This document shows, one piece after another, positions 23,001 to 35,483 of a stretch of DNA of 64,000 bases. Source of the DNA: Apostichopus japonicus (taxonomy: Eukaryota > Echinodermata > Holothuroidea > Aspidochirotida > Stichopodidae); assembly GCF_037975245.1 (NCBI RefSeq), contig NC_092565.1, forward strand, positions 2,863,499 through 2,927,498, given 5' to 3'. The first letter of the stretch is position 1; each line of letters starts with the position of its first letter. A program made the translations under genes and the position numbers. Under the pieces are notes generated by a model. It did no database searches and had not been told where the DNA came from. It saw only the letters and a list, made by a program, of their open reading frames with translations.

Positions 23001-26000
23001 GTTTTAATTTATACACATTTAGAACAAACTTGGTTTGTAGGTAGGCTTTATTCAAGGTTTATAACAATTGAGGTAATACAAAGAAAAGACAACAAGGTTG
23101 CTGTTTGAAACCCTGTACCTCCCTTTGAAGGCATCAGGTATGAGATCCTCTCACCTGGTTTAACACAACGGTCACAGCTAGTACAATGGCGATATGTACT
23201 GCCATCCTTTGAGGGACATTTATTGCACTTGTCACAATGGAGATTTTCTGGAGCGGAGAATAGTTTGCACTTGGAACAATACCTTTAGTTTACAACAAAA
23301 GAAAGACCATCAACAGGACATTATTGTGATTTCATTATTAATGCATTGTGAACAGTTAAATTTAATGTACTTAGCAAAGCATTTAAGTTTTTTACATGTA
23401 AACCAGATGAGGGAGGGGGAGGGGGGTGTGGGGGAGGTGTAGAAGAGAACACACATGTGGGGAGGTGGAAGGCATGGAACAGTGATGATTGGTGGATGAC
23501 AGAATACGCCAGTATTTCTAATACTTGACACTAGTATTGTGTATAACCTACTAATGGTCCTGAAGAAAGGTTAATATCACAACATGTCAGAAATCATTCC
23601 CAAAGCACTTCAGGTATGACCTAGATAACATATTTAAGAAACCTTATATATAAACAAAGTAATGGATAAAATCAGATATCAAATGGATATGGTTATCAAT
23701 GTTGTTATTATTATCTGCATAATACTATCAAGTCAAGCAATCTCATATACGATTCTCTCCTAAGTTCCTGTGGGATCAGTAAACTCCCTTACCAGTAACC
23801 TTCATCAGCTGGTAATGAAATTTTTGCCGGGGAGATGTCGGTGAATATACGGACTGGTGAATTTTTGCTGGATTTTGAACCATTCTTGAAGAGCACATGG
23901 TTATCGTAAGACACCTGACAACAAACCAGATAAACATTCTTGAAGTTGTTAACTTTTCCGAGACATTAACTTTTATCAATATCTTGATAAATGCTTGAAG
24001 GATAAGACAGGCAAAGTCATTTTAACATTGTTGTGGGTACATTATACATTCTTGTACCACCCTCTCACCCCTCCTCCCTCACCCTCCTCCCTCACCCCGC
24101 CTCCCTCTCATTCCTCTTTCAAAGACAAGAAAAAATAATAATTCTCCTTACTTTATATCACTTCACTCATTTACTCTTTATTAAATGTTCAATTATATCA
24201 TAGTCATTGAGCAATCAAAGTGAAATTGGTGTTTGGTCATGAAAGCTTTTTGAATCATTTGAAAAAATTCTTCCTTAAACATTAAACAGGAACATCAAAC
24301 ATGAAAAAGAAGCACCATTGCTTTCTTACCTTGTAATCAAGCATATGGAAATTAGGAAGAGCTGATAATATTCTCTTTTCCATGAAATATGGAAATATCC
24401 ACATCACTGGTAAACTACCTGCTGAGTTGGTATCTTTGCAACGACGAGGAGAGTAAAATATGTATTTGATTATTATTATTATGTTAATATTACAGAAGTA
24501 TGTACAGTGATTGATAACCTAAACTGAAATACAAAGAGTCTCCCATATAGTAGGTAAATCACAGAAAGGTAATGAAAAGTACATAAATGGTGACCTGCTT
24601 AAATAAATATTGGGAGAAACACAAGAGAGTGCATAACAATTGCATGGAAAACTCTTTATTTGAGCGGCCAACCCGGTTGCTGATCAAAAGTTTAGCATAC
24701 TTTTCTTTGAAATTCCACATTTCTTCATTAAAGTGAGTGTCTTCACGAATTCTTTTTTTCTCTTTTAGTGTTTCTTATGCACCAGGCCATTGCAAATTCA
24801 ATAATGGTGCTTGATTAATCATTCCTCCCAACTACATAAATCAAGAAAACAAACAGATTATAGTTACACAAATACACTCAATTGTAACTAAAACCTAAAA
24901 GAAATGAGACAACCAGAGCTTAACCTAACCAATCTGAGCATTAACTGAACTGATAAAACACTTGTTGCAATGCCCTTCAAAATCATATGCCTCGCCCTTT
25001 AATCAAACAGATGTAAGTGCCTTCATAGCTATCTCAAATTCAATATATATCAAAGCTAAAAAATGTTGGCAATTCCAGAAATATCTGAACAAAATATCAG
25101 CAAACAGGTTTAAAATATTGTCTAGATGTACAAATTTATGAATGATTTCATGCGGTTTCTGTCATTTACTCAGCAGTTTCACAAACTTGCCATTCTGTCC
25201 TCTCAAATTTTCTAAATGGATTTGGTGCTCTCATGAAAGCTGAAGCATTGCCTTTGGTTTCTGGCCATTTTATTGGAAGTCCAAGGTTATTAGTTCTTAT
25301 TTGATCTATTAGGTTGCCTTGCCCCTCTTGATCATTAAAAAAATAGCTTTCAATACTTCCTTGTTATTTACAATCCTAAATTCTATGCACTTTAACACAC
25401 ACACAAAAGACAAAAGGAAAAGAAAATACATCTTACCTAAGCTAGAGGAATTTGTAATTTGAGATATTGTGAAGGCCAAAGCCTCTACCAAACCCCCAAA
25501 GGGTGGATCCATCACTAACAGCACCCTTTGGTTTCGGAGAAACGACTGAAGGGTGACTCGCGAGGAACCACAGAAGAAATAATCGTTGAACATGTTGTAC
25601 CTACAGAACTCAGATGAGCTGAAAAACTGAGCCTAGTAAGATAAAAAAAATAGAAGGCAACAACCAGTTAGATGAAAGAAACATGATTAAGTGACTTGAG
25701 TTAACACGATTATGGCTTGAGAAAACATGCTTAAATGACTTGAGTTAACATGCTTAAGTGACTTGAAAAACATGTTTAAGTGACTTGAGTGAACATGATT
25801 AAATGACTTGAGTAAACATGATTAAGTGACTGAAGTAAACATGCTAAAAGTGACTGGAGTAAAAATGATTAAGTGACTTGAATAAACATGATTCAGTGAC
25901 TTGAGTAAACATGATTAAATGACTTGAGTAAAAATCCTTAAGTGACTTGAGTAAACATGCTTAATTGACTTGAGTAAACATGATTCAGTGACTTGAGTAA

Positions 26001-29000
26001 ACATAACTAAGCTATGATTTAGAATCAAAGTCACCTTCTACTGAAATCTGGATGATGGACATGAACCATGACTTATCTGCTATAACAGGATCTTTTTTTC
26101 CTTTTGGAAAATTACTGGTACCTCAGAAAATGGAATCCCAAAAACAAAACACCAAAAGTAATAAGATCTATCGGATCAGGAAAATCTCAAAGGGATCAAA
26201 TATGAAGGCAAGCTAATGAAGCCACTGTATTAATCAGAGGACACATAAACTTCCATCATTTGTACCAAATGTAACATACAAGGTAAATTTTAAATCACAA
26301 TTTCATCAAAATTTAGCATATAAGTGTACTTACTATTTTTCGCAAATGGTAAATAAATTATTTACTTACAAATCTCTCATCGATATCAAGCAGCAAGCTA
26401 TCTATCTTGAGTTGAGCTTTGTCTTTTAGCAGAGTCTCATGAAGTCTGAAGAAGAGAATCATCAAATATTTCAACTTTCATCAGTAAACATGCATGTGGG
26501 AAGACAAAGTTCACTTCATGTGATTGCTTAGCACAAGGTTTTTGATAAAGCCTATCCACAGTTGATCAAAGTTTAAACTATTAGCCCTATGACATGAATC
26601 ATGTGTTCACAATGGAGGTGTTCAGAAACAACATTTCTGATGCTTGGAACAATAGCATTAATTTGAAACAAAAGAAAGAACAATCAATAGGATACTTTGG
26701 AAGAAATGTGTATAGTAATGATTTAACTTGTCAACTAGTGAATTGATATACTAAAGCAGAAAACTTAGCACGGTAATCAATGTTTCTTGTTGCGTATGCG
26801 GAAATATTATGACTATAGAGAGATGTGTCTTCATTATCATAGAACAACCAATATGTTGCAAAGAGCACAGGCTTGCTCTTTTGAGTGATGAAGGAGTTTA
26901 AAACAAATAAACAATGCTTTACACTTCACAGTTGTCTCCAGTAATACATTCAAAACATTGAGATTTAATTAAGTAGCTCATACTGTGTGGTATGTTGCAC
27001 ATTTACCTTGGAACTCCAACACAGAGGACTTTGTCAAAATGAAGAGACTTAATCGTCTTCACCAAGAATTCAGTTGTTCCTTTTGAAAACAGGTATTGCT
27101 GAAGAGAAGAAGTTAAGAGTAATTGCAGGAAAGTATTACATATTATCCACAGACATGAATACATTGAATCAGTACTAAATGTATGTTCAGTGCACCAAAC
27201 AGGATACACTTATCCAGAGAGAAATTTTATTCCAGCATGCAGCTCCCAAAGTGTAAACTGTTTTTCTCTTGTTAATTTCTGCTTTTTTTAAAGGCTGCTC
27301 AAACAGTTTTCATTAATTGTATTGTAAAATATACAAAGATAAAGACAAACCTGTAAAATATCATAGTAAAGGAATAATCTATAAATATTAACCTTTTTAT
27401 ATATATAATATGATATTGAAAACATACATACAATATCATCCTTCATCTATTGACACCTAAATGAAATTGATCTTTTCATTTTATTTGCTGACTTACTGCT
27501 TGGGACTTGTTGTTATTTCTGGCAGAGAGCAATTTGCTAGGTTGTTTCAACAGGGTATCAGAAATTCCAGTAGTAATCACATGATTCCTGTGCTCTTCAA
27601 TTTCAGTCTTGGTGGTTAGCAAATTGCAAGAATGGCAATAATAACGGTCTCTTTCTTTTACGAGCCTCAACGTCTCCATTCTGTATATGGAAGCAAAATA
27701 AAAATTCATGAAGCATTAAGAATAATCACAGAAAACACCTATAATGACAAATCTTCAGGCTGGTAACCTATTGATACACTTTCTTATAAGCTCTTACCAA
27801 AGTGGTCAGGTTTGCTTCCAACTTGATTGAACTGTAAGTTACAGATTGACAGATTGGAGAACAGTTGCAGATTAACCCAGTTATTCCTTCAATAGGCTTG
27901 CCAAAGGATATATTTTCTACCTCAGCAGTATAAATTGATGACATTTATTCCAGTGACTTTTTACTTGTGCATTAACCTTAATTTACTCACCGTGAATATG
28001 CATCACTAGAAGTTTCCTTCTCCTGGTTGTCTTCTGTTTTATTCATCTTTGAGCATTTCTGCCCTTTCAAATGAATGAAAGACTTCTCATCAAATGGTTG
28101 ATAAAACTTACAATATTTACGATCACGGTAGGCTGAGCAAGCAAAGAATCTTTTAACGTTGCCTTTGCCATAGTATTTCTCAAAGAGCAGTGTAGGACCT
28201 GTGTGTTTAGAATGACATATATAGAAAAAAATGGAACTCACGATAAATTTAGTCTGTCATGACAAATAAGACTTTTAGTTTGCTTTTTAATTATATCTTA
28301 CAGTTTGGGAACAACACTAGTTCTTATATAACAATTGTGTGTGAGGAACCACACCTTAAATGAACTAGATTAGCTTGGTATCAAGAGATATTCAGTCTTG
28401 AACCTGAGATCTAGGAGTTGTAAGTGCAAGATGGGCAACTCCTTGAACAGACATTTACAGTTCTCAAAAGAAAAGAACAGAGTAAACATCAGGATAGATA
28501 GACTAGGATAGATATAATATACATATGCATGATAAAGTGACAGGAATGTTGCACATCTGAAGAGAGTGAAACATAAACCCAACAAAGTTTTCAAGCTTAG
28601 AAGAGACACATTTTAAGTCTTTAGCACACAGATAGACAAATTCTGAGGTTTTGGGATCCTTTAATATGGGAGCAATGTTATTCTCCAACCATTCATCAAC
28701 TTAAACAATAAAATTCACATGTGCATAGGAAAGTTTGGGAAGTTTTTATCTGGGTTTATTTGTGATTTATAGGATATTTCAACATAACAGAAGGACAATG
28801 CATATATCTCTATCTTATGATCTTTTAATCATAAGATTTTTGGGAGATGGTACATCATTAAGTGTTGCATACATGATTTCACCACGGCCAAGATTAATTG
28901 AGTGTCCACTCGTGGCAACATATTTGCTATGTTCACAATATCTGTAAAATGGTCCGAAGTTAAATAACTTATGAAGTGGCTTCGTACCGTGTTCACAGTG

Positions 29001-29072
29001 TGGAGAAGTAGACAAGATATCTTCACTGATAAGAACATCACACCCTTGCAGATTTCTGTCTTTCCCAGACAT
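20001..29072 (-). CDS. ZCCHC4: ZCCHC4, rRNA N6-adenine methyltransferase (11 exons)
   Basis: Recognised as ZCCHC4, which in vertebrates methylates an adenine of 28S rRNA and acts in the nucleolus (family knowledge). Exons in transcript order: 29072-28988, 28198-27991, 27680-27497, 27098-27007, 26445-26370, 25632-25437, 24433-24330, 23914-23793, 23282-23155, 22107-21969, 20259-20001. All donors are GT and all acceptors AG; phases agree at every junction and give 530 codons plus stop (human protein about 513). Domains: GRF zinc finger (Cys26, His28, Cys49, Cys58); C2H2-like finger (Cys113, Cys116, His128, His131); methyltransferase fold with VLCVGVPR near 183-190 and catalytic DPPF at 257-260; a Cys-rich finger block about 358-416; CCHC knuckle Cys423-Cys426-His431-Cys436; a Lys/Arg-rich tail. 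The start is the ATG just before the GRF finger. A possible ATTAAA poly(A) signal lies at 19891-19896. The last exon is the least certain. Confidence 0.93.
21851..22107 (-). CDS. ZCCHC4: ZCCHC4 exon 10, unspliced alternative 3' end
   Basis: If the donor after base 21969 (CAG|GTGTAC on the minus strand) is not used, exon 10 stays open to a TAG at 21851-21853 and the protein ends at 483 residues. The extra tail (about 39 residues, Lys-rich, ending QQMRLLDR) replaces the basic tail of the 20001-20259 exon. Both ends are in frame. I prefer the spliced form because its length is nearer the vertebrate protein, and because the downstream acceptor at 20260-20261 has a long pyrimidine tract and a long compatible open frame. 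Only transcript data can say whether the read-through form exists. Confidence 0.4.
24061..24120 (+). repeat. CCCTC-rich pyrimidine tract in ZCCHC4 intron 7
   Basis: Imperfect CCTCCCTCACC repeats, about 60 bases, lying between exons 8 and 7 of ZCCHC4. Confidence 0.8.
25681..26012 (+). repeat. 23-bp minisatellite in ZCCHC4 intron 5
   Basis: About 14 degenerate copies of a unit close to ACATGATTAAGTGACTTGAG plus TAA. It lies wholly between exon 6 (ends 25632) and exon 5 (starts 26370) and does not touch splice sites. Confidence 0.92.
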
Positions 29073-29396
29073 CTCTCTGTGGCATAAAAGAAAGATAGAT
29101 TAAATGCTTATCAGTCTGCCTCGTTATTTAGTTAGATGATAAACTAAATTATTTCCAAGTAATTTCTTTAAATTACACATGGTTAACCGTCACTTTAATG
29201 TGATACATCATGTGATAGTTACAATATAAACTAACTCCTCCAATTTGGAGAGTGGCCTATTCTTACCTCTGGTTTGATATCATTAATTGTGTCTAAACTT
29301 CATTCTCCCCCAACAACCAAAGTGTTTTGTTAGATAGAATATCATATCACATGATGAGTGGAAAAGGTATGGTTACCATACATCCTAAGATACTGT

Positions 29397-30238
29397 GGTA
29401 TCCAGTCAAAACGTCCCTTTACCAAAACGTCCCCGCTTTTTTAAGACCAAAACGTCCTCGCTTTTTACCAAAACGTCATCGCAGTCAAAACGTTCCTGTG
29501 AGTCAAAACGTCCCCGCTTTTATAATCAGTTGGAATGCAAGTGTGGATGTTTTTAGTTCAAATCAAAGAGTAAGGATAAGTATAGTTTAGGTTGAAAACA
29601 CAGTTTTTTGGAGTTGGAAGTGCCGGTTATGAGGGCGGAAACATTTTTGAGTATATTTTTCTGAGGTAAGATAATATAAATAGAAAAGGGAAAGAGGGCT
29701 GTAGGGTAATAGGAAAGGTAATCGAACGATATATTCTATACTTCAAAATGTCAAATATCAACAGGTGCACGTACCTGTGACAAAATTTTACTTCGTAAAA
29801 ATAAACGATAAGTGATTTCACTCAATTTAAAATGTTATATAGATATATATATTGTATAGTTTACACATCCAAATTCTTTTTTTATTCCTCTTGTATAATA
29901 TTTTTTGTTTTCCTTATATCGTTAATTCACTGAAAAACATATAGTGTATACCTTTTTCATACCAAATATAATTAAACAATATAGTCCTTCATGATTTATT
30001 TAGCGCCTGTAAACCAACTTGCATGCTGATAACTTAGCCAAATTATAACTTAAAATTAATATATATTCACAACTGTGAATGAATGTGATAGACGGGGACG
30101 TTTTGACTTACGGGGACGTTTTGACCAACGGGGACATTTTTACCAACGGGGACGTTTTGACCACAAGCGGGGACGTTTTGGTACAGGGACGTTTTGGCAA
30201 AGGGACGTTTTGGTAAAGGGACGTTTTGACTGGTAACC
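29397..30238. mobile_element. 842-bp nonautonomous DNA element with subterminal AAAACGTCC arrays
   Basis: The 8-bp sequence GATACTGT flanks it on both sides (29389-29396 and 30239-30246). The ends are inverted: GGTATCCAGTCAAAACGTCC on the left, GGTTACCAGTCAAAACGTCC reversed on the right. Behind each end sit repeated AAAACGTCCC motifs, about 6 on the left (29408-29520) and about 8 on the right (30090-30230), in opposite orientation. There is no coding sequence; open frames such as repeated QNVP are only translation of the motif. An 8-bp target duplication fits hAT, P or Merlin-type elements; the superfamily is not settled. Confidence 0.85.
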
Positions 30239-30445
30239 GATACTGTATGGTGCTTTACTTTTTCCATCCAACACAACACTTGGCATGTTGTGAGAGATAA
30301 AAGATCAATGATGTCCCCAATTCAAAACAGTGTGGTGATGAGAGTCAACTCCCATAAGTTAAATGCCAGGTTTTAAGCACCTTTCTCTACTATAGCTCTT
30401 GATCCACACATGCAAATAATATGTTAACAATTAGACATAAATTCA

Positions 30446-31360
30446 CTCTGTAACTGGGAGTCAGCATGGCAGATGAGATTCAACAAATCAAAATGCTTCA
30501 TTATGCGGATGACTCACAAGAAGAATATTCCAAATCATGAGTACTCAATGGGCGACTCCATCCTTCAAGAGGTTAAACACCATCCCTACCTTGGAGTCGA
30601 ACTTTCAAGCGACCTTACCTGGTCAAAACACATCAACCAGTCGGTAAACAGTGCCAATAAAATCCTTGGTCTTATCAAACGTAATTTTTGGAATTGTGCA
30701 TCATCGGCAAGAGAAACAGCTTATAAAGCTCTTGTTAGACCCAAACTGGAATATGCCAGTGTAATCTGGGACCCTCATCAGCAAATCCACAAAGAATCCT
30801 TGGAAAAAGTTCAACGACGAGCTGCCAGGTTCGTCAAAAATTAGTATAGTCGCTTTAGTAGTGTCACAGACATGTTAAAAGATCTCAATTGGGATACTCT
30901 CGAAAACAGAAGAATCAAAGCACGACTTGTTACCATATATAAAGAGGCTCATGCCCTAATTCCAAGCAACATAAATAACCTTCTTGAAGACAAAGACAAA
31001 CCAACTACACGTCAATCTCACAGTTTGAATTATAAAATTCCTCAAGCTCAAAAGAACTGTTATAAATATTCGCTTTATCCTCGCACCATTCCTCAGTGGA
31101 ACGCACTCCCACCTGATCTAAAATCAGTACCAAACACCGCCTCCTTCAAGTTCATGCTGGGAAGTCAGCAGCACCACTAGCAAAACTTGAAGGACTGCAC
31201 ATCAACAGCCACATCAGGGGCGATTTGTGCAGTATCACACCAAGACCAAGACTATCTGTACTAACTACTATTAGTATTTCACTGGACACAGAACATGCAG
31301 GTTTCAATATGTGATTCCATGTTTGAATGGCCAGGAGAATGTGGACTAACACTTACAATT
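30446..31360 (+). mobile_element. 5'-truncated non-LTR reverse transcriptase 3' end
   Basis: From TGTAACTGG at about 30455 the frame reads WQMRFNKSKC, then YLGVELSSDLTW, LVRPKLEYASVIWDP and KVQRRAARFV. These are the thumb and C-terminal motifs of jockey-type and related LINE reverse transcriptases. An in-frame TAG at 30842-30844 is followed by the rest of the C-terminal region in the same frame (30845-31180: DMLKDLNWDTLENRR, YSLYPRTIPQWNALP, ending near 31180). The catalytic palm is missing, so it is a dead 5'-truncated insertion. The 3' UTR probably ends near the T-run at about 31358. This is not the same family as the LINE at 32.85-38 kb. Confidence 0.85.
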
Positions 31361-31711
31361 TTTTCCTGACTGCCTGTCAAATATGAAAACATATGATGTT
31401 TTCGCCCCACAGCCGGACGAGTAAAAAGTACGCTTTATCTGTCCTGATGTCGTTTCAATAAGATCGTATGGTAGTCGCTAAACTAGTACCAACAACGTAA
31501 ACACGGCAGTTACCATATTCAAAAGGTAAACATAGATCAAGGGGAAACTTGCCTATTAAAATGTTTGGCAACAACTAAACATAATACGAAGCATAAGTTT
31601 GTCAAATTACATTAGAAGCTAAGATCAATACAACAGCTATGAATAATTACCCGATTAATGATGTCAGTAAAGCCTTTGGAAACCACGAACCAGCAGATTT
31701 TTGCGCGAACT

Positions 31712-32381
31712 AGCATCGAGGTAAATGAATCTGGAGGATTCATGTCAATTGGGCGCCCGTACCATGCATGGAGGGTCATGTGATGTGTTCCAGGGTGGTA
31801 CCAAACTGATATTTCTCTGTAGCAGTTCGAGAACAGTGTTCGTGACTTCGTGAAAGATTTGCACCAAGACGGATCGGACATGGGAACTAACGGCGTAAGA
31901 AGGTACTGGTACTTCAGGCCTACGAAATAGTGCTAATATGCTAACGTTCAACCTTATTCTCTTGATGAAGGCAGGCCTTCTACATAATAGATCTTACTTA
32001 TTAATACAGCTCCAGGGGCAAGCTTTGTCTCATATGGCCTAACGTTATTACTACTTGCTATAAGTGAATGTAGAAATGGGAAATGTGGGGAAATGTTTAG
32101 TTCAGTGCAACCACGGAATTCTCCATGGAACAGAGCCTAATGCTGCTCGACGGGAGTATAGCTATCACGTTAGGCTACAGGCACGGTTATTGCTAGGTAA
32201 CGGGTGTCGTCTGCTGCTCTAAGCACGCATACACATTTACGTACTAGTTGGGTGAAATCATCATGCGTAATGGGGAGAGTAATATATGAGTACCACCCTG
32301 GAACACATCACATGACCCTCCATGCATGGTACGCGCGTATTTACTGTGTGATAGTTTCTCCAGATTCATTTACCTCGATGC
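31712..32381. repeat. inverted duplication with coding-like arms
   Basis: Arm 1 (31712-31803) and the reverse complement of arm 2 (32290-32381) share AGCATCGAGGTAAATGAATC-like and GGAGGGTCATGTGATGTGTT-like blocks, more than 60 bases nearly identical, separated by an unrelated stretch inside the arms and a spacer of about 490 bp. Read outward-matching (arm 1 on minus, arm 2 on plus), both encode YHPGTHHMTLHAWY and, further on, PDSFTSM. Could be duplicated exons of an unknown gene or repeat ends. Confidence 0.7.
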
Positions 32382-32478
32382 GAACCAGCATGAAAGGTTG
32401 CATTGATGTAAAATAAGTTTCACCCAACGGTTGACTTCATGCATTCGATAATTTAAATTGTTATTTGTTGGGTTGCAG

Positions 32479-32697
32479 GTAGTCACCAAAGAATCCCACT
32501 GGGAGCCATGGGAGATTTCCCTTGATGTCCCCATTAGCTACAGAGTTTCGTTATATTTCTTGGGCTCTCCCCAACTGTTAGATATTTCTAATTCCGTTCT
32601 AATTATCAAGTTGCCAAACACAAAACTGGATACTGTTGCTATCAGAAAGAAGAATTACTTTAAAATTTTCCGAGAAAATACCTTTAAAACCTGTTAA
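32479..32697 (+). CDS. possible terminal exon of an unrecognised gene
   Basis: After an acceptor-like GGGTTGCAG (32470-32478) an open frame reads VVTKESHWEPWEISLDVP, then SYRVSLYFLGSPQLLDIS, and ends with TAA at 32695. Its composition is protein-like, with aromatic and hydrophobic spacing rather than repeat translation. It lies about 100 bp downstream of arm 2 of the inverted duplication and on the same strand as that arm's YHPGTHHMTLHAWY frame, so the two may belong to one broken gene. I do not recognise the family. Confidence 0.3.
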   Translation, partial: VVTKESHWEPWEISLDVPISYRVSLYFLGSPQLLDISNSVLIIKLPNTKLDTVAIRKKNYFKIFRENTFKTC

Positions 32698-33938
32698 GGC
32701 TTTAATAAATAGATTGATTAAACTGTAACAAAAACTAACTTACTTGAGATACGATTGATTGAATGTAACCTATTTTGACTGGCTAAACACGTATTAAACT
32801 ACTCCAGGAAGTTGGCTCACACAAGAGGATCTGTGATTTCATAGATAGATAGATAGAAAGAAACTTTATTGTCCATTACAGAAAACAGAAAACGGAAATT
32901 ATTTCCCGTCGACAGTAAACATAAAACAGTAGTGAATACAAACACAATCGTACAATAAACAAACTATAAGTGAACAGCTACGAAAATAAAACTAAATAAG
33001 CAGAACCAGAACAGTAACAGAGGCAGCACAGAGGGCTGCAAGTGACAGATCACACACTGTGGCCAAATCGCTTTGCACGCCGCGAGTTAAATAAGTGTAT
33101 TGCCTCAGGTAAGAAAGAATTACGGAACCTGGACGTTTTAGTATTGGGCACCTGTAATCGTATCCCGGATCTGTTGAAATGGTAAGACTATGAAAAGGGT
33201 ATGTGTGATCTTCTTTTATATTTTTTAGTTTCTTCATCAGACTCTCTTCATATATGGATGAGAGTGACGGAAGGCTTGAACCAATGCAACGTTCAGCTAA
33301 CTTCCGAACACGTTCCAACTCTGCCCTGTACTTCTTCGGCATACTGCCAAAGAAACATATAATACTAGTTATGACACTTTGGATGATTGACTGGTAGAAT
33401 AATTTCATGATGGTATAATTAACTCTGCATTGTTTTAATTTTCTAAGGAAATAAATTCGCTGGCAGGCTTTACCCTTAACAGCTTTTGTGTGAACATTCC
33501 AATTAAGTTTATTATCAATATAGTATACGTTCCCAGGTACTTGTAGCTTTCTACCCTCTCAACTACTTGGCCGTCAATTAAAGAGGCCATGACACGAAAA
33601 ATCCAACTCATCGAGAGTAACTTCCTCTGAATCTATGAGAAAATCTACGTTCAAAACTATCCTCAACACCTTGAAAACTTCAAGGACTAATTAGTAATTA
33701 ACGTTTTAATATTCGCAGCCGAAAATAGATATCTGAGAATGCGATTTCACAACAAGACAATGATGACGTCATGTTAGGAACACACGTGCAAAGCCCAGGC
33801 ATGTATCGGATGCGCGACGATCATACCGTTCCATATACAGTACACGCACATTTACACTGAGAGAACAACCACTGTATTACGCTATATCGTTAGAAATTTC
33901 AAGTTTGTTTTACAACTGTTGTAAACTATCCGAGAGAA

Positions 33939-34260
33939 ATGCCGGTCCGTTGTGTTGTTGAGGGCTGCATAAATATCATTACCCATGCAATTAGCCTTCA
34001 TCCATGGCTGAAGGACGAAAAAACACGGCGATTATGACCAAGTGAGTGCACAACACCAGCGCCGATTTCACTGGGCCTAGCCAGTATGCAGCTCCGAATG
34101 AAGCGAACACTTCACGGAAGCATACTACGATCCCTCCTTTTTGTTATGAAATAAAACAAATGGACTTTAACGGTTCGACATAAAAGAGTCATTCTTCTGT
34201 CAAGTAATCCACAAAAAACTACTCTGAAGACCAGATCGGGGAACAGGAAACCTCCAATGG
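33939..34260 (+). pseudogene. decayed THAP zinc-finger reading frame
   Basis: An ATG at 33939 opens MPVRCVVEGCINI, then LHPWLKDEKTRRL, which fits the THAP start (Met, C-x4-C, a conserved Pro or Trp-Pro step, Lys-Asp-Glu, Arg). After a stop at about 34033 the other frames continue with ADFTGPSQYA and then a Phe/Tyr-containing stretch, as the second half of a THAP domain would, but the second Cys/His pair is scrambled by frameshifts. It lies about 360 bp inside the left end of the TTAA element, reading inward. Could be the N-terminus of the element's former transposase or of a captured THAP gene. Confidence 0.55.
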
Positions 34261-35483
34261 GGCAAGTGGCGATCCTTAGGAGGTAGCGCGCCGAGCACTA
34301 GTAGTACTATAGTATTAGCGTTACTACACTGAAGTCGCAATAGACGAAGAGATTTTACTGTATCATCTAAATTAACACCCCCTTCATTGCTCTATTGTAT
34401 ACTAATAAGCTATGAGGTTAGCTTCAGAAGCGATGGGTTACATCTTCTTGTGAACAAATCTCAGTGCCCCAATTTATTTCTGGAATATGCTGGATCAGTT
34501 AGTTATAGCAATAATTTCTTATTCCTATTCCAGGAAAATCATTTTTTATGTTGTGGAGGGAGTGGGGGTAATGGGGATGGGTCAAAATAGGTAGGTAAAA
34601 AGATTTTATTCCAAAGGGTGTTTAATTAAATCTCAAAGCGATTTATTTTAAAGTCACAGAGCCAAAAATTCACACCACATAGTTCAAGTGTTAAATCATT
34701 GAACAAAATTTATTCAATATCAGTTCTAGACAGTCATTCTGGACAATCTGAACTAACATTAACAACAATCATTGTATTATATGACATAAAAGTAAAACTG
34801 TACTTTCCATAAACATTATCATTCTTAAATTACACTAATGTAATTTGTGACATCAAAGGAGGTTAAAAGAAAACAACTTACATGAATTTTTTGGCTTTAA
34901 GCCTACAAAGCAGTTGCATGTCCATCGCTATCAATCGTTGTTATGACAAATTAATTAGAATAATCCAGAAGCAAATACAATAAAGGGTTATTTAAACCAA
35001 GAAACACTGCACAAAGTAACTCACATGCAAAAATGTTACACAAGCACGACGACACGTACAACACTGATGGGCAATGTGAAACACAGCATCACACGTATTA
35101 AAACAATCGAAGACCATTAACAGGGTGTACTGCTGAGTTTTTGAAGAAAGACTACAAAACAAACCAACTGCTGCTGAAGAAACAAAGTCTAAACATTCAA
35201 GAGTTCTGCTGCCTCCATTGGTGTTTATTATGACATTTCTGTCAAATATCATTGGTGATATGGATATTTTGGCTTCCAGATTAAAGGTACGAATCAAACG
35301 TCTGGGAGGTAAATGCCCCTAAAAGGGTCAATGCCCGTTCCCTTATGCACATATTATATGACATCACGGTCACGCCAATACTTGTGTCCAAATGCTTCAA
35401 AACATGCCTTTTCTTTCATTGTTGATGTTGGGTCTGGAAAATAACCTTTTCATCCTGAATTAAAAGTCTTGAATTTCAATATA

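Noticed and set aside
29327-30279. Frames with repeated QNVP and KRP words
   Set aside because: Translations of the AAAACGTCC motif arrays of a noncoding element.
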